Shown here: one piece after another, positions 22,915 through 34,914 of the stretch | Layout: each line of letters starts with the position of its first letter | How positions within the stretch are numbered: position 1 is the stretch's first letter | Assembly: GCA_947359465.1 (NCBI GenBank) | Contig: OX375873.1 | Location: 38,536,437 to 38,600,436, forward strand | From: Metellina segmentata | Taxonomy: Eukaryota; Arthropoda; Arachnida; Araneae; Tetragnathidae | Reading direction: 5' to 3' | Length of the DNA stretch: 64,000 bases | Notes under the pieces: model-generated | What the model saw: only the letters and a program-made list of their open reading frames with translations | What the model was told of the DNA's origin: nothing | Databases searched by the model: none | Translations under genes and position numbers: made by a program

Positions 22915-24550
22915 AATGAATTTTGTATGTTTTCATTCGACCACTTTGAAACGCTTCAAACGGTAGTTAACATCAAACGTATTTTACAAAGTTTGATGAC
23001 ATACGTCAATGTACATACAAATGATGCCTATTTCTGTCAATGAAATATATATGAGAGGAATTTTTACTTTATCAAACAGACAAACGAAAACATGGTACAG
23101 GAATCATGGGCAGGAATCATGTTCCACAGCTGAAAGACTACCGCTGTTTATATTTATTTTGACAGAAAATACCTTCCAAATAGATTGTGATACGAACATT
23201 GCACTAACGAGAGTAAGATTTCAAGATTAACTATCCCGCCAACATTTTTAGCTACACTAAGCTTTTTACTTCTACATTTTAGGTTAAATAACAGATATGG
23301 AAACCATCTGAGACCAATTACCACCGTCTTACTTTGCTGTCGCTAAGCTATAGCACAGTCAATTTCATATATGAATACAGGAATTTAAATTCCCTAATGC
23401 AATATTTAATATATAAGTGCGCTTACTTCTTTGAATACAGAAAATCCATGTAATCAAGTTTCACTTAGATCGCTTTTTATTATAACATGTCTGCATTTTT
23501 TTGTAGCCTGCATAAGATACAGAATCTTAAATGACATCATGTGGCACGATTTATGCACTTACACGTTTTATAAAGAACCCCGTAAATTTAAGAGAATAAT
23601 CTTTCTCAAATAATTTGAAAGATTCAAACACTTAGAAGTAAAACAAAGAAATAAGCGAGAAGGAGCAATTAGAAGATTATCGTGATTTTGGAGCAAGTCT
23701 TAGTTTTATGGCAAATTAAAAATTCATGGAACTTTTTCAGCGGTTTCAAATGAATCATTAAAAGTTATTCAAGAATTAGAACAGCTATTTTAAGCAACTT
23801 AATATTTAACGCAATGCATTAAAAATTCAGTTTATTCCGAGACAAAGTATCTTTCGAACATTTTGTATACAAACATCAAAACATTCTCTCTAAATTATTT
23901 CTCCATCCGTTGAGTTTAAAAAATTAGCTTTCCTGAATCATTAATCAATTCTCCTAAACATTTTGAGTTAAGTTATGTCAATTAAGTAAAGTAAATGTAA
24001 ATTTTCTCTTAAGGATACATTGAATACTTAAGTAGGATTTGGTTTTGATTAGATTATTGTTTATATGCAACTTACAATCAACTTTTATCAACTGTACTCG
24101 GATACCATCTTATTCCTTTCAAAACAGGCAATTTGAGGACAAAACATGTTGGCTTGATTTAAATGCAGGGAGGTAATGAAAACTTGAAATATATGAAGAC
24201 ACGTTTATGATTTGCTTTCAAATTATAATTTCTGTATGTGTATGCGCATTGATACCTCGGATCGCGAAGGAAAAGGTCAGCTTTCATTTTAATTAATGTT
24301 GTTTTATTATTTATACACCAGTCATGGCAACAGTCAGTTTGCACTTTAATTCATTCATTTTTTCTTTAGACAAGTTGTGGCAAAATTTTAAATAATAATT
24401 CATTTATATCTTTTTGTCGTCATTCAGAATTTATTTTGCTAGCTTTACGTATCCCTCGATTCCTTCTAGCACAAGTAATTTGTATGAAAGCATTTTTTTA
24501 GGTGCACTGACTCTGTAATTGTATGTAGATTTGTTGTAAATAAATAAGTA
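22915..24550. other. No gene recognised
   Basis: Open frames at 23009-23230 and 23431-23613 have no domain. No element ends were found. Confidence 0.35.
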
Positions 24551-24556
24551 TTAATA

Positions 24557-24979
24557 GTACAGTTCATTTACTTGTACCAACTACATCACTCAGGGCATTC
24601 TGTATGATACGAACTGTATTCATGCAATATTGTCAATGCATTCCTTGAATTAGTTTCTGTATATAAACATGATCACATTAAAAGATTTTCACCCATTGGG
24701 TTTGTAAGAATCTAATTCTATTCGTGCAGCAAAACAAATTACATATTTACTTCCATGACTGTACTAAGCGTATAGTCCATTTAGTTGTACCAACTATATT
24801 GCACAGGCATTTTGTATGATACGAACTGTATTAATGCAATACTGTCAATGCATTCCTTGAATTAGTTTCTGTATATAAACATGATCACAATAAAAGATTT
24901 TCACCTATTGGGTTTGTAAGAATCGAATTCTATTCATGCAACAAAACAAATTGCGTAGTTGCTTCCATGACTGTACTAA
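24557..24979. repeat. 214-bp tandem duplication
   Basis: Two adjacent copies, 24557-24770 and 24771-24979. Both contain TTGTACCAACTA, GTATGATACGAACTGTAT, TGTATATAAACATGATCACA and CTTCCATGACTGTACTAA, with only scattered substitutions. Confidence 0.88.
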
Positions 24980-24989
24980 AGACATTCCC

Positions 24990-25790
24990 AATTCTTGTGC
25001 AGCACAGGGATTCCTTCGAATCCGACCCCAAACACCCCGAGGAGTTTAAATTAAACGATAAAAGGGGATATATTTAAAAGCTCTTCAGTGATTTTGAGTA
25101 TTTTGTTTCTTTGATCACGGACGGAAACTGAAAAATCGTTGGAGCCCAAATAACATCTATTAGAAATCCATCTCCTTCAATCAGACTGTTTGTTGAAGCA
25201 TTCGCACTAAAGAATCACTTTAAGTCAAATGTAAACAATCCCTGACTAACCTCCTGAATCGAATAGGAATTTCCCTGCGATTCCTCTGTTTAATCGGCCG
25301 CGAAATAAAACGTATTCTTCTGCAGAAGGCAGCAGCGAGACAAGAGAAAGTCTCTTTATCGTTTAAATTAACTTCTGAAGATTTGTACCCGGGAGGTAAA
25401 ATCCTTTCATATCGGAGAGGAAATTCAGGAATATGTTTGCAGCAGTTCCATCATTCGGGAGGATTTTGTGTGCAGCAGTGCAGGAATAGCTTTTTATGCA
25501 TGGCGAACCGCATTAGCAGTTGCGTCGCTATAGTTAAATAATTGCATAGATGGAAAAAGGTAGTCTGAATCCATTAATTCTTCAGAGGACTTTTTTCCTT
25601 TGGCCATAAGGCATATTTCTGCAACGTCTTTAATTCTACTGAACTGAAATTCCTTGGAGAAGGAGTTTCTGTAGTTCTCAGTAGCTGGCAATCAGTGGAA
25701 TTGTTCGGATTGTTGTACGGCCAATTTTACGCGACTTAAAACAAAACTTTACCTGTACTTTTGTTAACCATTCATTTAGTTTGAACCATC
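24990..25790. other. No gene recognised
   Basis: No recognisable motif. The minus-strand open frame at 25494-25691 has no domain. Confidence 0.35.
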
Positions 25791-25795
25791 TATCA

Positions 25796-25935
25796 CTGTT
25801 ATCAAGATCTGACCAAATTTTTCTATAGACAAGATATCTATTGATTATTGATAACGAAATCAAGATCTTTTCTAGTAATGCGATACCTCGTCCATCAAGA
25901 TATGGTCAGTTTTGCTAACGACAAAATACCAAGTC
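25796..25935 (-). repeat. 43-bp palindrome repeat, about 3 units
   Basis: In inverted orientation: TATCAAGATCTGACCA, GACAAGATATCTATTG, CTCGTCCATCAAGATATGGT and CAGTTTTGCTAACGAC. These match the 43-bp units at 54760 but are more diverged. Confidence 0.6.
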
Positions 25936-26020
25936 GAGAGAGCCGTCAGGAATGTTAATATAGACAAAATGAAGAGACTGTAAAGCTTCATTTAGTATGT
26001 TCTTTCCAAGTAGCTAATGA

Positions 26021-26339
26021 GCTGACCAACCGAAAGGTTGGTGGTTAAGGTATTAGCCTCTACACCATAAGGTTCCTGGTTCCAATCCGGGTCAATGCAT
26101 GGAAGTTTGTAAGCGTATGATATAGAGGCGTCTGGTGCATCTTAAATATGTCGTGGCCGAAAGTCTTCTCGTTAGGTTGGTGTGGAAGTTTGGAAAGTGG
26201 GGTGACAGCTCAGGTGTTACTTCGTCCTCTTACCGTGGTTTAAAATTACGTGGCGGATCTTTCCCTTAGGGGATTGATTCAGGACCGCCGTTAATAGCCC
26301 GTTGTGTAACTCTAGTATGACGTTAATTAAAAATTACTC
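26021..26339 (+). mobile_element. tRNA-derived SINE, full length, 319 bp
   Basis: Flanked by a 12-base duplication AGTAGCTAATGA (26009-26020 and 26340-26351), as expected for LINE-driven insertion. The head resembles a tRNA promoter: GGTGGTTAAGGTATTAGCCT (A box) and GGTTCCAATCC (B box). The body contains GGTGTGGAAGTTTGG, GTGGTTTAAAATTACG and GGGGATTGATTC, and ends GCCCGTTGTGTAACTCTAGT with a tail ACGTTAATTAAAAATT. No tRNA fold remains beyond the promoter boxes, so it is not a tRNA gene. Confidence 0.88.
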
Positions 26340-26351
26340 AGTAGCTAATGA

Positions 26352-27490
26352 ACGTAACTTTATAGTAATTTTACTGAGGTTATAATTTTAAACATACAAC
26401 TTTGACTTCGCATGTTTCGTTAACCCGACCGTACACGGATCTTAGCAAGCGAAAAAGTAAATTATGCATGAAAAAAATACGTTCCTCGAAAATATAATCA
26501 AACTTCTTAGCGATTCTCCTTCTTGCTTGGCTTCGTACAATAAACTTCGATGTAAATTTGCATTAATGTTTAACTATAAAATTCTTATGAATCGTAACCG
26601 CGCTTGAAAAAGCGGTTATATTGCTTTCAACTAAATAAAATAAAAGTTTCGAGGTAAATAAAATTTATTTCCTCCTGGAACCTCATCTAGTTATGCATCG
26701 CAAAGACTCTAAATCCTATATAATTGATAATAGTCCTCCATTCTCTGTTTCCAACTCATAAAAATATCCACCAAATTTTATCAAGCGAAATTAACCGCAG
26801 CAAATTAAGTCACCGAATAAAGGGAGAAAACGCAGACTTACATACTAATGTCCCTTTAATAACATGCAGCTGATTACAATTAATAAAGCAAAATTTTTAA
26901 TGAACCCGGTTCCCTTAACGCATATTGAATTCACACTTCTTTTACTTTTCAACGGACTTCGTATTTTTTTCCTTAAAGCAATTCAGCCTTTCAAATGGCC
27001 TAAAGGGTACTTTAATAATTTATCCTTTCATTAGAAATACTCGAAGCTCGTAAATATACCCCATAAACTACAAAACTACCCTCTCGGGAGCGGCGAGGCA
27101 TAAGTAACAATAAACGGGCAAAAAACACCCCAAAACGAAAGGAGTAAGTAATAAGAATAAAATGTAAATGTCGGAGAGAAGATAACATTGTTATTAGATA
27201 ACTAACTCCCAGTAACGGTGGAGGCTGTAGTCTCGGTTGTCTTTTTCGCCTTGTTATGTGGGCTTCATTAAATTCGCGAGAAGGTGAACAAAAAAGTTTT
27301 AAAAAATGCTAATTTCTTAACATTTGGACAGTTGTGAAACAAAAAAAAGGGAAGCGTTTTCTCTTTACGCTCCTCTTTATCAGCAAATGTGAGAAAGTTT
27401 CCGGTTTTTATCTTCCTGCAGCAAGTTTTTGTTATTTCTCTTAGGAATTCCAGCCATTCAGTGCTAAAGTACCATTGCTGAAATCAAGAT
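26352..27490. other. No gene recognised
   Basis: AT-rich sequence without motif. Confidence 0.35.
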
Positions 27491-27496
27491 GTCTTT

Positions 27497-27848
27497 AGAA
27501 GAAGGGGGTTTTCGACGTCTCTGTTCTGTTTAGAAACAGATGACTTGTTAAATTTGAGATAGTTAGTAATTTGAAGTTGGGATAGTGAAAATATCTTGTT
27601 GAAGATTCATTTACTCAGCACCACTGTTGCCAACTTGATAAAATTATTTGAGTGAGGTCGAAGTGAGATACCAAGAAGAACGTCCCCGTTCTGTTTTCAA
27701 ACGGATGACTTGCTAAGTTTGAGTGCAAATTTGGCATCGTTCGTAATTTGAAGTTGGGATAATGAAAGTCTCTTGTCGAAGATTCATTTACTCAGCCCCA
27801 CTGCTGCAAACTTGGATAAATTATTTGGAGGTGGTCGAAGTTGCTTCG
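27497..27848. repeat. 176-bp tandem duplication
   Basis: Two adjacent copies share TTCTGTTT, AACTTGATAAA-type and ATTTGAAGTTGGGATA blocks, GAAGATTCATTTACTCAGC and TTATTTGAGTGAGGTCGAAG (second copy TTATTTGGAGGTGGTCGAAG). Confidence 0.75.
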
Positions 27849-27959
27849 TTTATATACAATTTTACTTTAAACTAATATTTAACCCTCTTAATCCGGGTCT
27901 TCTTTTAGCAAATAAGATCACGGTACATCTGTGGTATGTGTGTTCTCGGCGTTTGCTGG

Positions 27960-28490
27960 TTACACGCAATTAAAAGTACTCGAACTATGACCAAGATGTC
28001 CAATCTGTTTCTGCACTAACACATGTGCTTGGGAAAAAAAGCTGTATTCTTCAGTGGATTCCCGTAACTGTGCACATTGAAAGAGATGAAACTGCAGATC
28101 AATTGGCAAAGAAGCCAGAGAATTAAGTGCTGAGCAAATCCCAATAACTCTTTCTGATTCTAATGCTTTGATAAAGTTCAAGCTCATATCAGAAAAAAAT
28201 TTAAATAAAGCAAGGAATTTGTGAAGTTAACGCCGATAGAAAAATCACCAGCACAATATCCCGATTAAGAACAGGGCATTTTAACGGCATGTAAAACAGC
28301 AGTGATGGAACCAGAACATATTGTTATTATAACAACTGTTTTGGATGTTGAATTCACACCTAATCCTGTGGACGGGTTAAAGTTACAGAAGTGTTTGTCA
28401 CTTTTTCGAAAAGAAAAAGACAGAACTTCCACTGCCATCAATTGGCTGTTGAAAAAAGATCTGACTTCACGTTTTCAGTTGATTATCTAG
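27960..28490 (+). pseudogene. Tail of a LINE: RNase H end and C-terminal region
   Basis: The plus strand reads SCILQWIPVTVHIERDETAD followed by QLAKK near 28040-28110. This matches the end of RNase H domains of arthropod LINEs, which have a pattern like LQWIP-x-H, NE-x-ADxLAK. About 150 bases later ISRLRTGHFNGM, a stop, then NSSDGTRTYCYYNNC (28258-28340) match the conserved segment that follows RNase H in jockey-type elements. Stops in each frame, and loss of everything upstream (reverse transcriptase, endonuclease), show a 5'-truncated, dead copy. The RNase H active-site Asp is replaced or displaced, since the histidine position is also altered. Identity is by family recall. Confidence 0.62.
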
Positions 28491-28499
28491 ATCTGGTTT

Positions 28500-28800
28500 C
28501 TGTGTCCAACTAATTATATTTAGTTACATTTGGTTATATTATATATGGTTTCTGTTTCTAAGTCTCTTTTTTGAAGAAGTGACTTACACCACTGTTACTT
28601 AAACCGTCCATATTTTAACCTGACCTGCGATAGTAACTGCTCTTCATACCATCCATTACGATCCGTAAGAACAATTCTACAGCGAGAAAATAATCGACGC
28701 CGGACTAAAGAAAAGATGCAACAACACGAATTAAATTATTATTTTTAATGCGGATTTAAATTTAATTAATTCTTAATTTGAGGACATGCTAAAACATAAC
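28500..28800. other. No gene recognised
   Basis: Short interval between the LINE tail and the foldback MITE. Confidence 0.35.
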
Positions 28801-28809
28801 TGAACAAAT

Positions 28810-29055
28810 CGCTCCCTCCTTTCAACAACGTCATATCTCAAAAATCGGCGATTTTTAGCTATGCCTGTTTTCAGAATGCCCTGAAAGAGTAGTATATCCC
28901 TGCAAAATCGTCATATCTCGCCGCTCAATGTTTAGCCTTTAAAGAGCAGAAGTAATATTTATTTTTAATACATTTTAATCTACTTTTAAGCTTTAAAATC
29001 ACTCTCCTGAAAAATCACGTTTTTTGAGGTATGACGTTGTTGAAAAGAGTGAGCG
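28810..29055. mobile_element. Foldback MITE, 246 bp
   Basis: The ends CGCTCCCTCCTTTCAACAAC and, inverted, CGCTCACTCTTTTCAACAAC continue into GTCATATCTCAAAAA and GTCATACCTCAAAAA; the inverted repeat is about 45 bases. AAAT lies on both sides and may be a 4-bp duplication. The motif CGTCATATCTC occurs again inside near 28910. Confidence 0.72.
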
Positions 29056-29059
29056 AAAT

Positions 29060-32000
29060 GTCCCTCGAAAAAATCAATCATTCACCCCTGACCAAGAACT
29101 GAAGATAAGTGTTGCTACCTACTTAGCTAAAAGAGTTTTTGATCTGCAACTACATACGCCTTTCTTCTCTTTATGGGGAAGAAACTTGGGAATCGAGTGT
29201 CACGAAAAAATCGTAAAGATACACAACTGAGTAAAGCTTTGCATCTGTCTATTTTTTTCTTGATGGTATAAAGAATCTTATAATGAGCGAATTGTGCATT
29301 CAAAATCAAAGGAATAGTTGAAAATAACATTGCTATAAGTTCGTTATTTTTATTGATGTAAATTTTACAGTTCCGTTCCTGATAACAGTAGACTCGTTTT
29401 TGTACGTATTACATTGTAATGAACCCATCAATAAACCTTGATTTGAGAACTGTAACAAACATAAAAATAAGATCGATATAAAAAATTTCGCTAACATCAT
29501 TCCGATGCGAAATGGCTTCTTTGTTTTTAATACTCTCTACCCTTCTTAGTTTACGATATCAGTCATACACTGTCGCTTTCCTAATAAAACACAGTCGTTC
29601 ATAACCTAACTTTCCATTCCTGCAACTCAAATTTGCTCACAGAAATTCCTTCACTTAAGCGCAGATATCAGAACAAACCGGAGTATGGGAAAAAAAGAGC
29701 TATCTTTCCTGGAGCTGTTCTATTTACTCAATCGAAAATCTTCCCCTTTTCACGAGTTGCGGGCGAAGTGTTCTTTGCTAATGGATATTTTTACGCCATC
29801 TCGTTTCAATGCAGACATTCACTTCAATAGATGACGGTGTCAAATTAGCAAAACGTTCCATCCCGACGCTTAACAATGGCCCGCTTATAAAAGGACTTAT
29901 TTTGTATCGCGATCGAACTCCCGAAACTTAATTATTTTTCCGATAACGCTGTTCTTGTCATATTCAGAAGAGTATTCGCGGGATAATGACGATAATCTAT
30001 TAGTCTCTTTATTATGTAAGTTGAGCCGGATTTCTTTTCCCGAGTCTTATTGTTCTTTTGCTTCAAGCTTTTTTTCCCCTTTCTGGTTCACTTTGTTCCC
30101 CGGTTTTACTGGTGGGTTTTAAAAATGGCGGATTTCTTTCCGCCATTTTTTGTTATGTTTTTCATTCGGCATTTAAGGAAAAGAGGGCGGGTTTGTTAGA
30201 GGAAGTAGCGGGAAGAGCATAAGAATGAAGGCGAGATTATATGTTTCAACATAAATAAAAAGAAGTGATTGAAGTTTAAGAATTTTTTTTTCTCGTCCGG
30301 ATGTGGAGATAGTTGTTCCTTTTCAAGTGTAATATTTTTGGCAATTAGGAACCTAACGACTTCCTAAACTGTTGCCTTTTCTCGATTGAAGAATGGACCA
30401 TCTCCAGAAAACAAAGGATTTGACTAAAGAGTTTGGGTGGATACAGCTTTTCGTAATTCCCTCTTTAAAAGACTGATGAATTGTTTCAATATTTTGGTTT
30501 GTAAAGATGAATATATATCAGAGCTTCTCGTAGGTAAATCAGTACGGATATTTAAATAATGCAATTAAGTCTAGGATGATTTACATACAACCACCGGCAA
30601 ACTGAAGTATAGATGTGTTAGTAGAGAATTTAATCAACAAATATATGAAAACGTTAGTCAATTTGGTAGAAAAGAACTAAAAAACTTATGAAAAGATCAT
30701 AACGGGACCCATGAATATGAAACTCAGTTCACTTTTGTCCTCTTGATGGTGAACGTCTTGCACCTCCAAAATAGAATAGACGATTCTTTTCATTAATTTT
30801 TAATCTTTCTAATGCATTGTTTTGAAAATTTGAATATTTTACTATGTAACTTAATGTTTGTGCCAATTAATTTTAAAAATAAGGGAACACTAAACTGTAA
30901 ATCTTGAAATTTTTCTACAGAACGGTGAATGGGGCAAATTAGATTACATGGTGCAAGGTTAGAACAGTGGAGTTTTTTTGACAAGATTATAGAGAATTTA
31001 ATGTTTAGTTGTATTTAATGGCTTAAAAACATATCTGAGAGGTCAATGGACAGATATCTTAAATTTCGTGGTTGTGAATTAAACCTACTGTAGTGATTGG
31101 GAATTCTTCCTTCGTAGTTGTGAATTAAAGTACATTTTTCAGAACTTGCTTTACAGTTTTCGTGCTCTTATTAACCTAAACATTTTCTCAGAGGGACGCA
31201 AAATTTTCACAATTGACTGCATGAATAATCAATCTCGTAATGAAAAAAAAACGAGTATGTTCACCCAACACAACTTCATGTTATATTTTCTTCGTGATCT
31301 CGCGATGTATGTTACTTCTCCTTCAGGGAAGTTCGAAGTTTTATCATATGGTATTGGATGAAAGCGCAAATCCTAATGCAGGACTAATTATTGACAACTG
31401 GTTAATGCGATTAGCGAGCGAAATTTAAAGCACTTTCCCCCCACTTTGATAGCAGGCAATTCCTAATCCCACGTCATCAATAATTACAAAATCTTACAAG
31501 AGCAATTTTTCCCTCATAATCCGCCAGCTTCATTAGAAGATCAAAGGCGTGAGTACCTTTTCATGAGAGTCCAAAATTAAATGTTTGGCGAATCTACTAT
31601 AACTTGGTACCAAAAAACGATATTTTTCACTTTATTTAAATTGAGAGAATTAATCAGTTAGACAATGCCTTCGACGAACAAAACTAGACAATTTTAAATG
31701 AGAAAAATTTGCTAAAAAGTATGAAGCAAAGAATTTCAAAGTTAGCATACCTCTCTTTTAATAGAAGTTTGTGGAGATCTTCTAAGGTTGTCTAGCTTAT
31801 AGAGGTTAATGTCGATGTCCAAGACTTGATTTAGATGACCCCGAGAGGATAAATTCCACGAGGATGGTTTTGAATTGCAACGACCACAATATTCCTCATG
31901 CATAAAGTGTCATCAAAAGCTCTCTAACGTCAGCAAAGAGAAACTGACACACCGCTTATATTTGAATTTATCGACAACTATGGAAAGGAAGTGTGACGAG

Positions 32001-32370
32001 ATTCATTTAAAAATTAATGATTATTACCAAATTATGAAATAATAAATTTTCAAAAATAGCTCATATTGTCAACAAAAATGTGAATCGTCGGTTTTACTAG
32101 CAGTTAATAGTAACAATAAAGAATAGAATAAAACAAGCCTGAAAGTTTCTTTATAAGCAAATAGATACTGAAACATTGACACGGATAGCACAAAGATGGC
32201 CAAGGCAGAACTCTGATGTAAAATGGACCAGTATGCATACTATACAAAAGACTATTGCGAAAACATGCTTGAAAAAATCTTACCAAAAGCTAAATCAGTC
32301 AGGACGGTATTAGCAGGCGGACAATTATCAGACATCTACTGTGCTTCCCAACAGTTATCAATCTATCAAT
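29060..32370. other. No gene recognised
   Basis: Over 3 kb without a coding exon or element that I can identify. The only structured site noted is the hairpin at 30121-30150. Confidence 0.35.
30121..30150. repeat. Perfect hairpin, 11-bp stem
   Basis: AAAAATGGCGG, an 8-base loop, then CCGCCATTTTT. Its role is unknown. Confidence 0.8.
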
Positions 32371-32374
32371 TCAA

Positions 32375-32728
32375 TCTATATGTATAAAAAAGGATGTGCG
32401 TGTCTATGTATGTGTGTATATATATTCTGTATACAAAACTACACCGTTTGACCAATTCACACCAAATTTGGTACATTTATACTTTAGAATAAGGAGGAAA
32501 ACATAGGCTATTTCTTTCCCGTCAAAAGTCCAATCTTGCCATAAAAATTGGCACACTGGTAGTTCTAAAATTGCCCCTCGAAGCCCCAATTTTAAAATCT
32601 AAAGTTTGTTTTCCTGCAATAAATGGACACGGAGAAGGAAACACGTTCTACAGGGTTAAAGAAAGAGTTAATACAGGGAAATGCCGCGGTCATATTTGAA
32701 ACCGAGCAACGCCGGATTATTCAGCAAG
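32375..32728 (+). mobile_element. Short Helitron-like element, 354 bp
   Basis: Starts TCTATATGTATAAAAAAGG after an A and ends GAGCAACGCCGGATTATTCA then GCAAG before a T. A Helitron would end CTAG; here it is CAAG, probably one substitution. The ACCGAGCAACGCCGG stretch matches the 3' ends of the copies at 48315 and 50725. There is no coding region. Confidence 0.6.
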
Positions 32729-32729
32729 T

Positions 32730-33185
32730 GTTCTATAATAAAATCATTGTTCAAATAAACCACGCATAAATAATATAAACCAAAAATATAATCCATCAGT
32801 TTTCCTTGCAAATACTTTCTTTCATTTCTTGTTTATGTATTTTCCTCTGTGAATTCAAGACTAGATTGTACTGTCAGTCCATGCACTTACTTAAAGTTGA
32901 TTGGTGCAACGTAAGAGAAGTCACATTTGTGGAAAAAAGTGAAATACACTTCCTTATGCTGTTGTTTTTAATTTCAGATTATAAATTTTTGCCTTTCAAG
33001 TTGTTTGAATCATTTTCAGAAGAAAAATATTAATAATATCTAATACAGTTATATTATGTACTATGTTTATGGCCCAAAAGCTATGTCATTTGTTTCTGTT
33101 GTCAAATAATCAAATCTGGCCTCTTCACTCCTTGCCCCAGAGCCAGGTGAGATGATTTCTCTTCATGAATTTCAAAAATTCATTC
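32730..33185. other. No gene recognised
   Basis: An open frame at 32806-33033 has no motif. Confidence 0.35.
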
Positions 33186-33191
33186 CAAGTA

Positions 33192-33215
33192 CAGTAAACT
33201 CTCGATTATCCGCTT
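33192..33215 (+). mobile_element. Solo pogo-type terminal repeat
   Basis: CAGTAAACTCTCGATTATCC then GC resembles a Tigger-type end but differs from the ends of the neighbouring element at 33341. I see no partner end. Confidence 0.45.
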
Positions 33216-33340
33216 TGCGGCTTGTCCTCGGTCTCTTTGGACAAAATGTTGTTGAAAAAACTTCATTCTTTGAAATAAAAAAGAGGTGTTTTAACACAAA
33301 AAAACAGAAACAATTGACTGATTTTTTGTAAATATAAATA

Positions 33341-34908
33341 CGGTAGAACTACAATTATCCGAACTCCGACTATCCGAATCGCTTTCTGGCACGGTGTCCG
33401 TGAATTAGATTTAAGTGGTCAGAAGTTACCAGCAGACTCCAAAGCTGCAGATGATTTTATTAAAAAATTTAAAGTTGTAACAGACTCCTATGATCCTCAG
33501 GTTTTGTACAACGCCGATGAAACCGGTCTTGTTTGGAAAGCTCTGCCTAAAACCACTTTATCATCTAAAAGGTAGTGTAGTGCTCCAGGATATAAAGTTA
33601 CTAAAGACCGTGTTACGGTGCTTAACTGTGCGAACTCTACAGGAAGCCATAAAATATCCATTCTGTTGACAGTGAAATCAAAACGCCCAAGATGTGAATG
33701 TGAAAAAGCTTCCCCTCTTTTATTAAAGACCAACCCAAAACTTGGATGACTGCATTATTGTTAACCGAATGGTAAGTCGAAATTTTCATCCCTGAAGTGA
33801 AAAAGCACCAAAAATCACTTGGAAAAGAAGAAGGCTGTAAAGTGCTTTTGATTGTTGATTATACACCTCCTCATCCCACCGAAGAACTGTTGGAAAGAGG
33901 GAATAGTTTGTTTAAAACAATATTTTTACCGTCAAACGTCACAAGGTTGTTGCAACCAATGTACCAGTCTGTTATCGAAACCATGAAACGCCATTACAGA
34001 AAGCAATTTTAAGGAAACTTTTGGTAGAGGGCGAAGACGAAGAAGGTGTGTTGGCTAACCACAAAATAATAAATTTGAAAGATTGCGCTTACATGGTAGC
34101 GGAAGCTTGGAGCTAGGTTATGGCAGTCACATTAAGACGTGCGTGGAACAAGTTGAAAGGCCTATCAACTAAAGAAGAGAAGGAAAAGGAGAAAAAGGAA
34201 AACGAAGTTCAAGAAAAGGAAAGGGAAGAGACAGTAGAAGATGATGATGACGTGCCACTTGAGGAATTCAGAAACATTCTTTTGAAAATTCCTGGATGTT
34301 CAGAAGTTAGTGCTGAAGATATAGGAGAGTGGATGGTGTGTGATTTGTCAGATCCTGGGTTTCAAATTCTAAATGATGATGATGAAGTAATTGAAAGTGT
34401 GAGAAAAGAAAGTGTCGAGGAAGATGATGACCTTAATATCGAAGCTGAAGCAGACACGGGACCATCTGCTATGAAACATTTGCCGGCCTTGAAACAGAGT
34501 TGAAGTCGATGGAGCGTCAGCCAGAGTGTGACCACATGCAACTTCTAACTGTCAAGCGGATACGCGAATTGTCTGCCCTAAAATTGATGAAGACAGTCAA
34601 ACAGCTTACTTGACCGAGATGTTCAGCAAGCAATAACTTTCATTTATAGTATGTTACGTACATACTGTACTAATGTACAGCACTTGTAAGTACGCTCAAC
34701 ATGTAAAAGTGTTGCCTTTTCATTTAATTAATTAAAAGCTCTTTTTCTTTAAAAATAGTTTTTTTTCTCCCATTTTGAACATACATACATACAGTAATTA
34801 ATAAAAATACATACTAGACACTTTTTAGGAAAAATTCCAATTATCCGAATTTTTTATTATCCGAATAGGGTAAGGTCCCAATTCCTCCGGATAATTTGAG
34901 TTCTACTG
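33341..34908 (+). mobile_element. Tigger-like (pogo) element, deletion derivative, 1568 bp
   Basis: The left end CGGTAGAACTACAATTATCC and the inverted right end CAGTAGAACTCAAATTATCC are flanked by TA (33339-33340 and 34909-34910). The left end runs almost directly into the middle of the transposase, so the DNA-binding half was deleted. Confidence 0.8.
33405..34613 (+). pseudogene. Tigger/jerky transposase, truncated and mutated
   Basis: The translation starts mid-protein with HGVRELDLSGQKLPADSKAA, then VLYNADETGLVWK (first catalytic Asp), CSAPGYKVTKDRVTVLNCAN and CKVLLIVDYTPPHP (second Asp kept, following Asn changed to Tyr). LLQPMYQSVIETMKRHYRKQ has Tyr where the family has the third catalytic Asp. 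The acidic C-terminal part is open from 34120 to 34503 (TLRRAWNKLKG, then DIGEWMVCDLSDPGFQILND). A frameshift follows, and the tail ERQPECDHMQLLTVKRIREL ends at about 34613. Stops occur near 33574 and 33746. The CENP-B-type helix-turn-helix region is absent. Dead on several counts. Confidence 0.85.
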
Positions 34909-34914
34909 TATATA

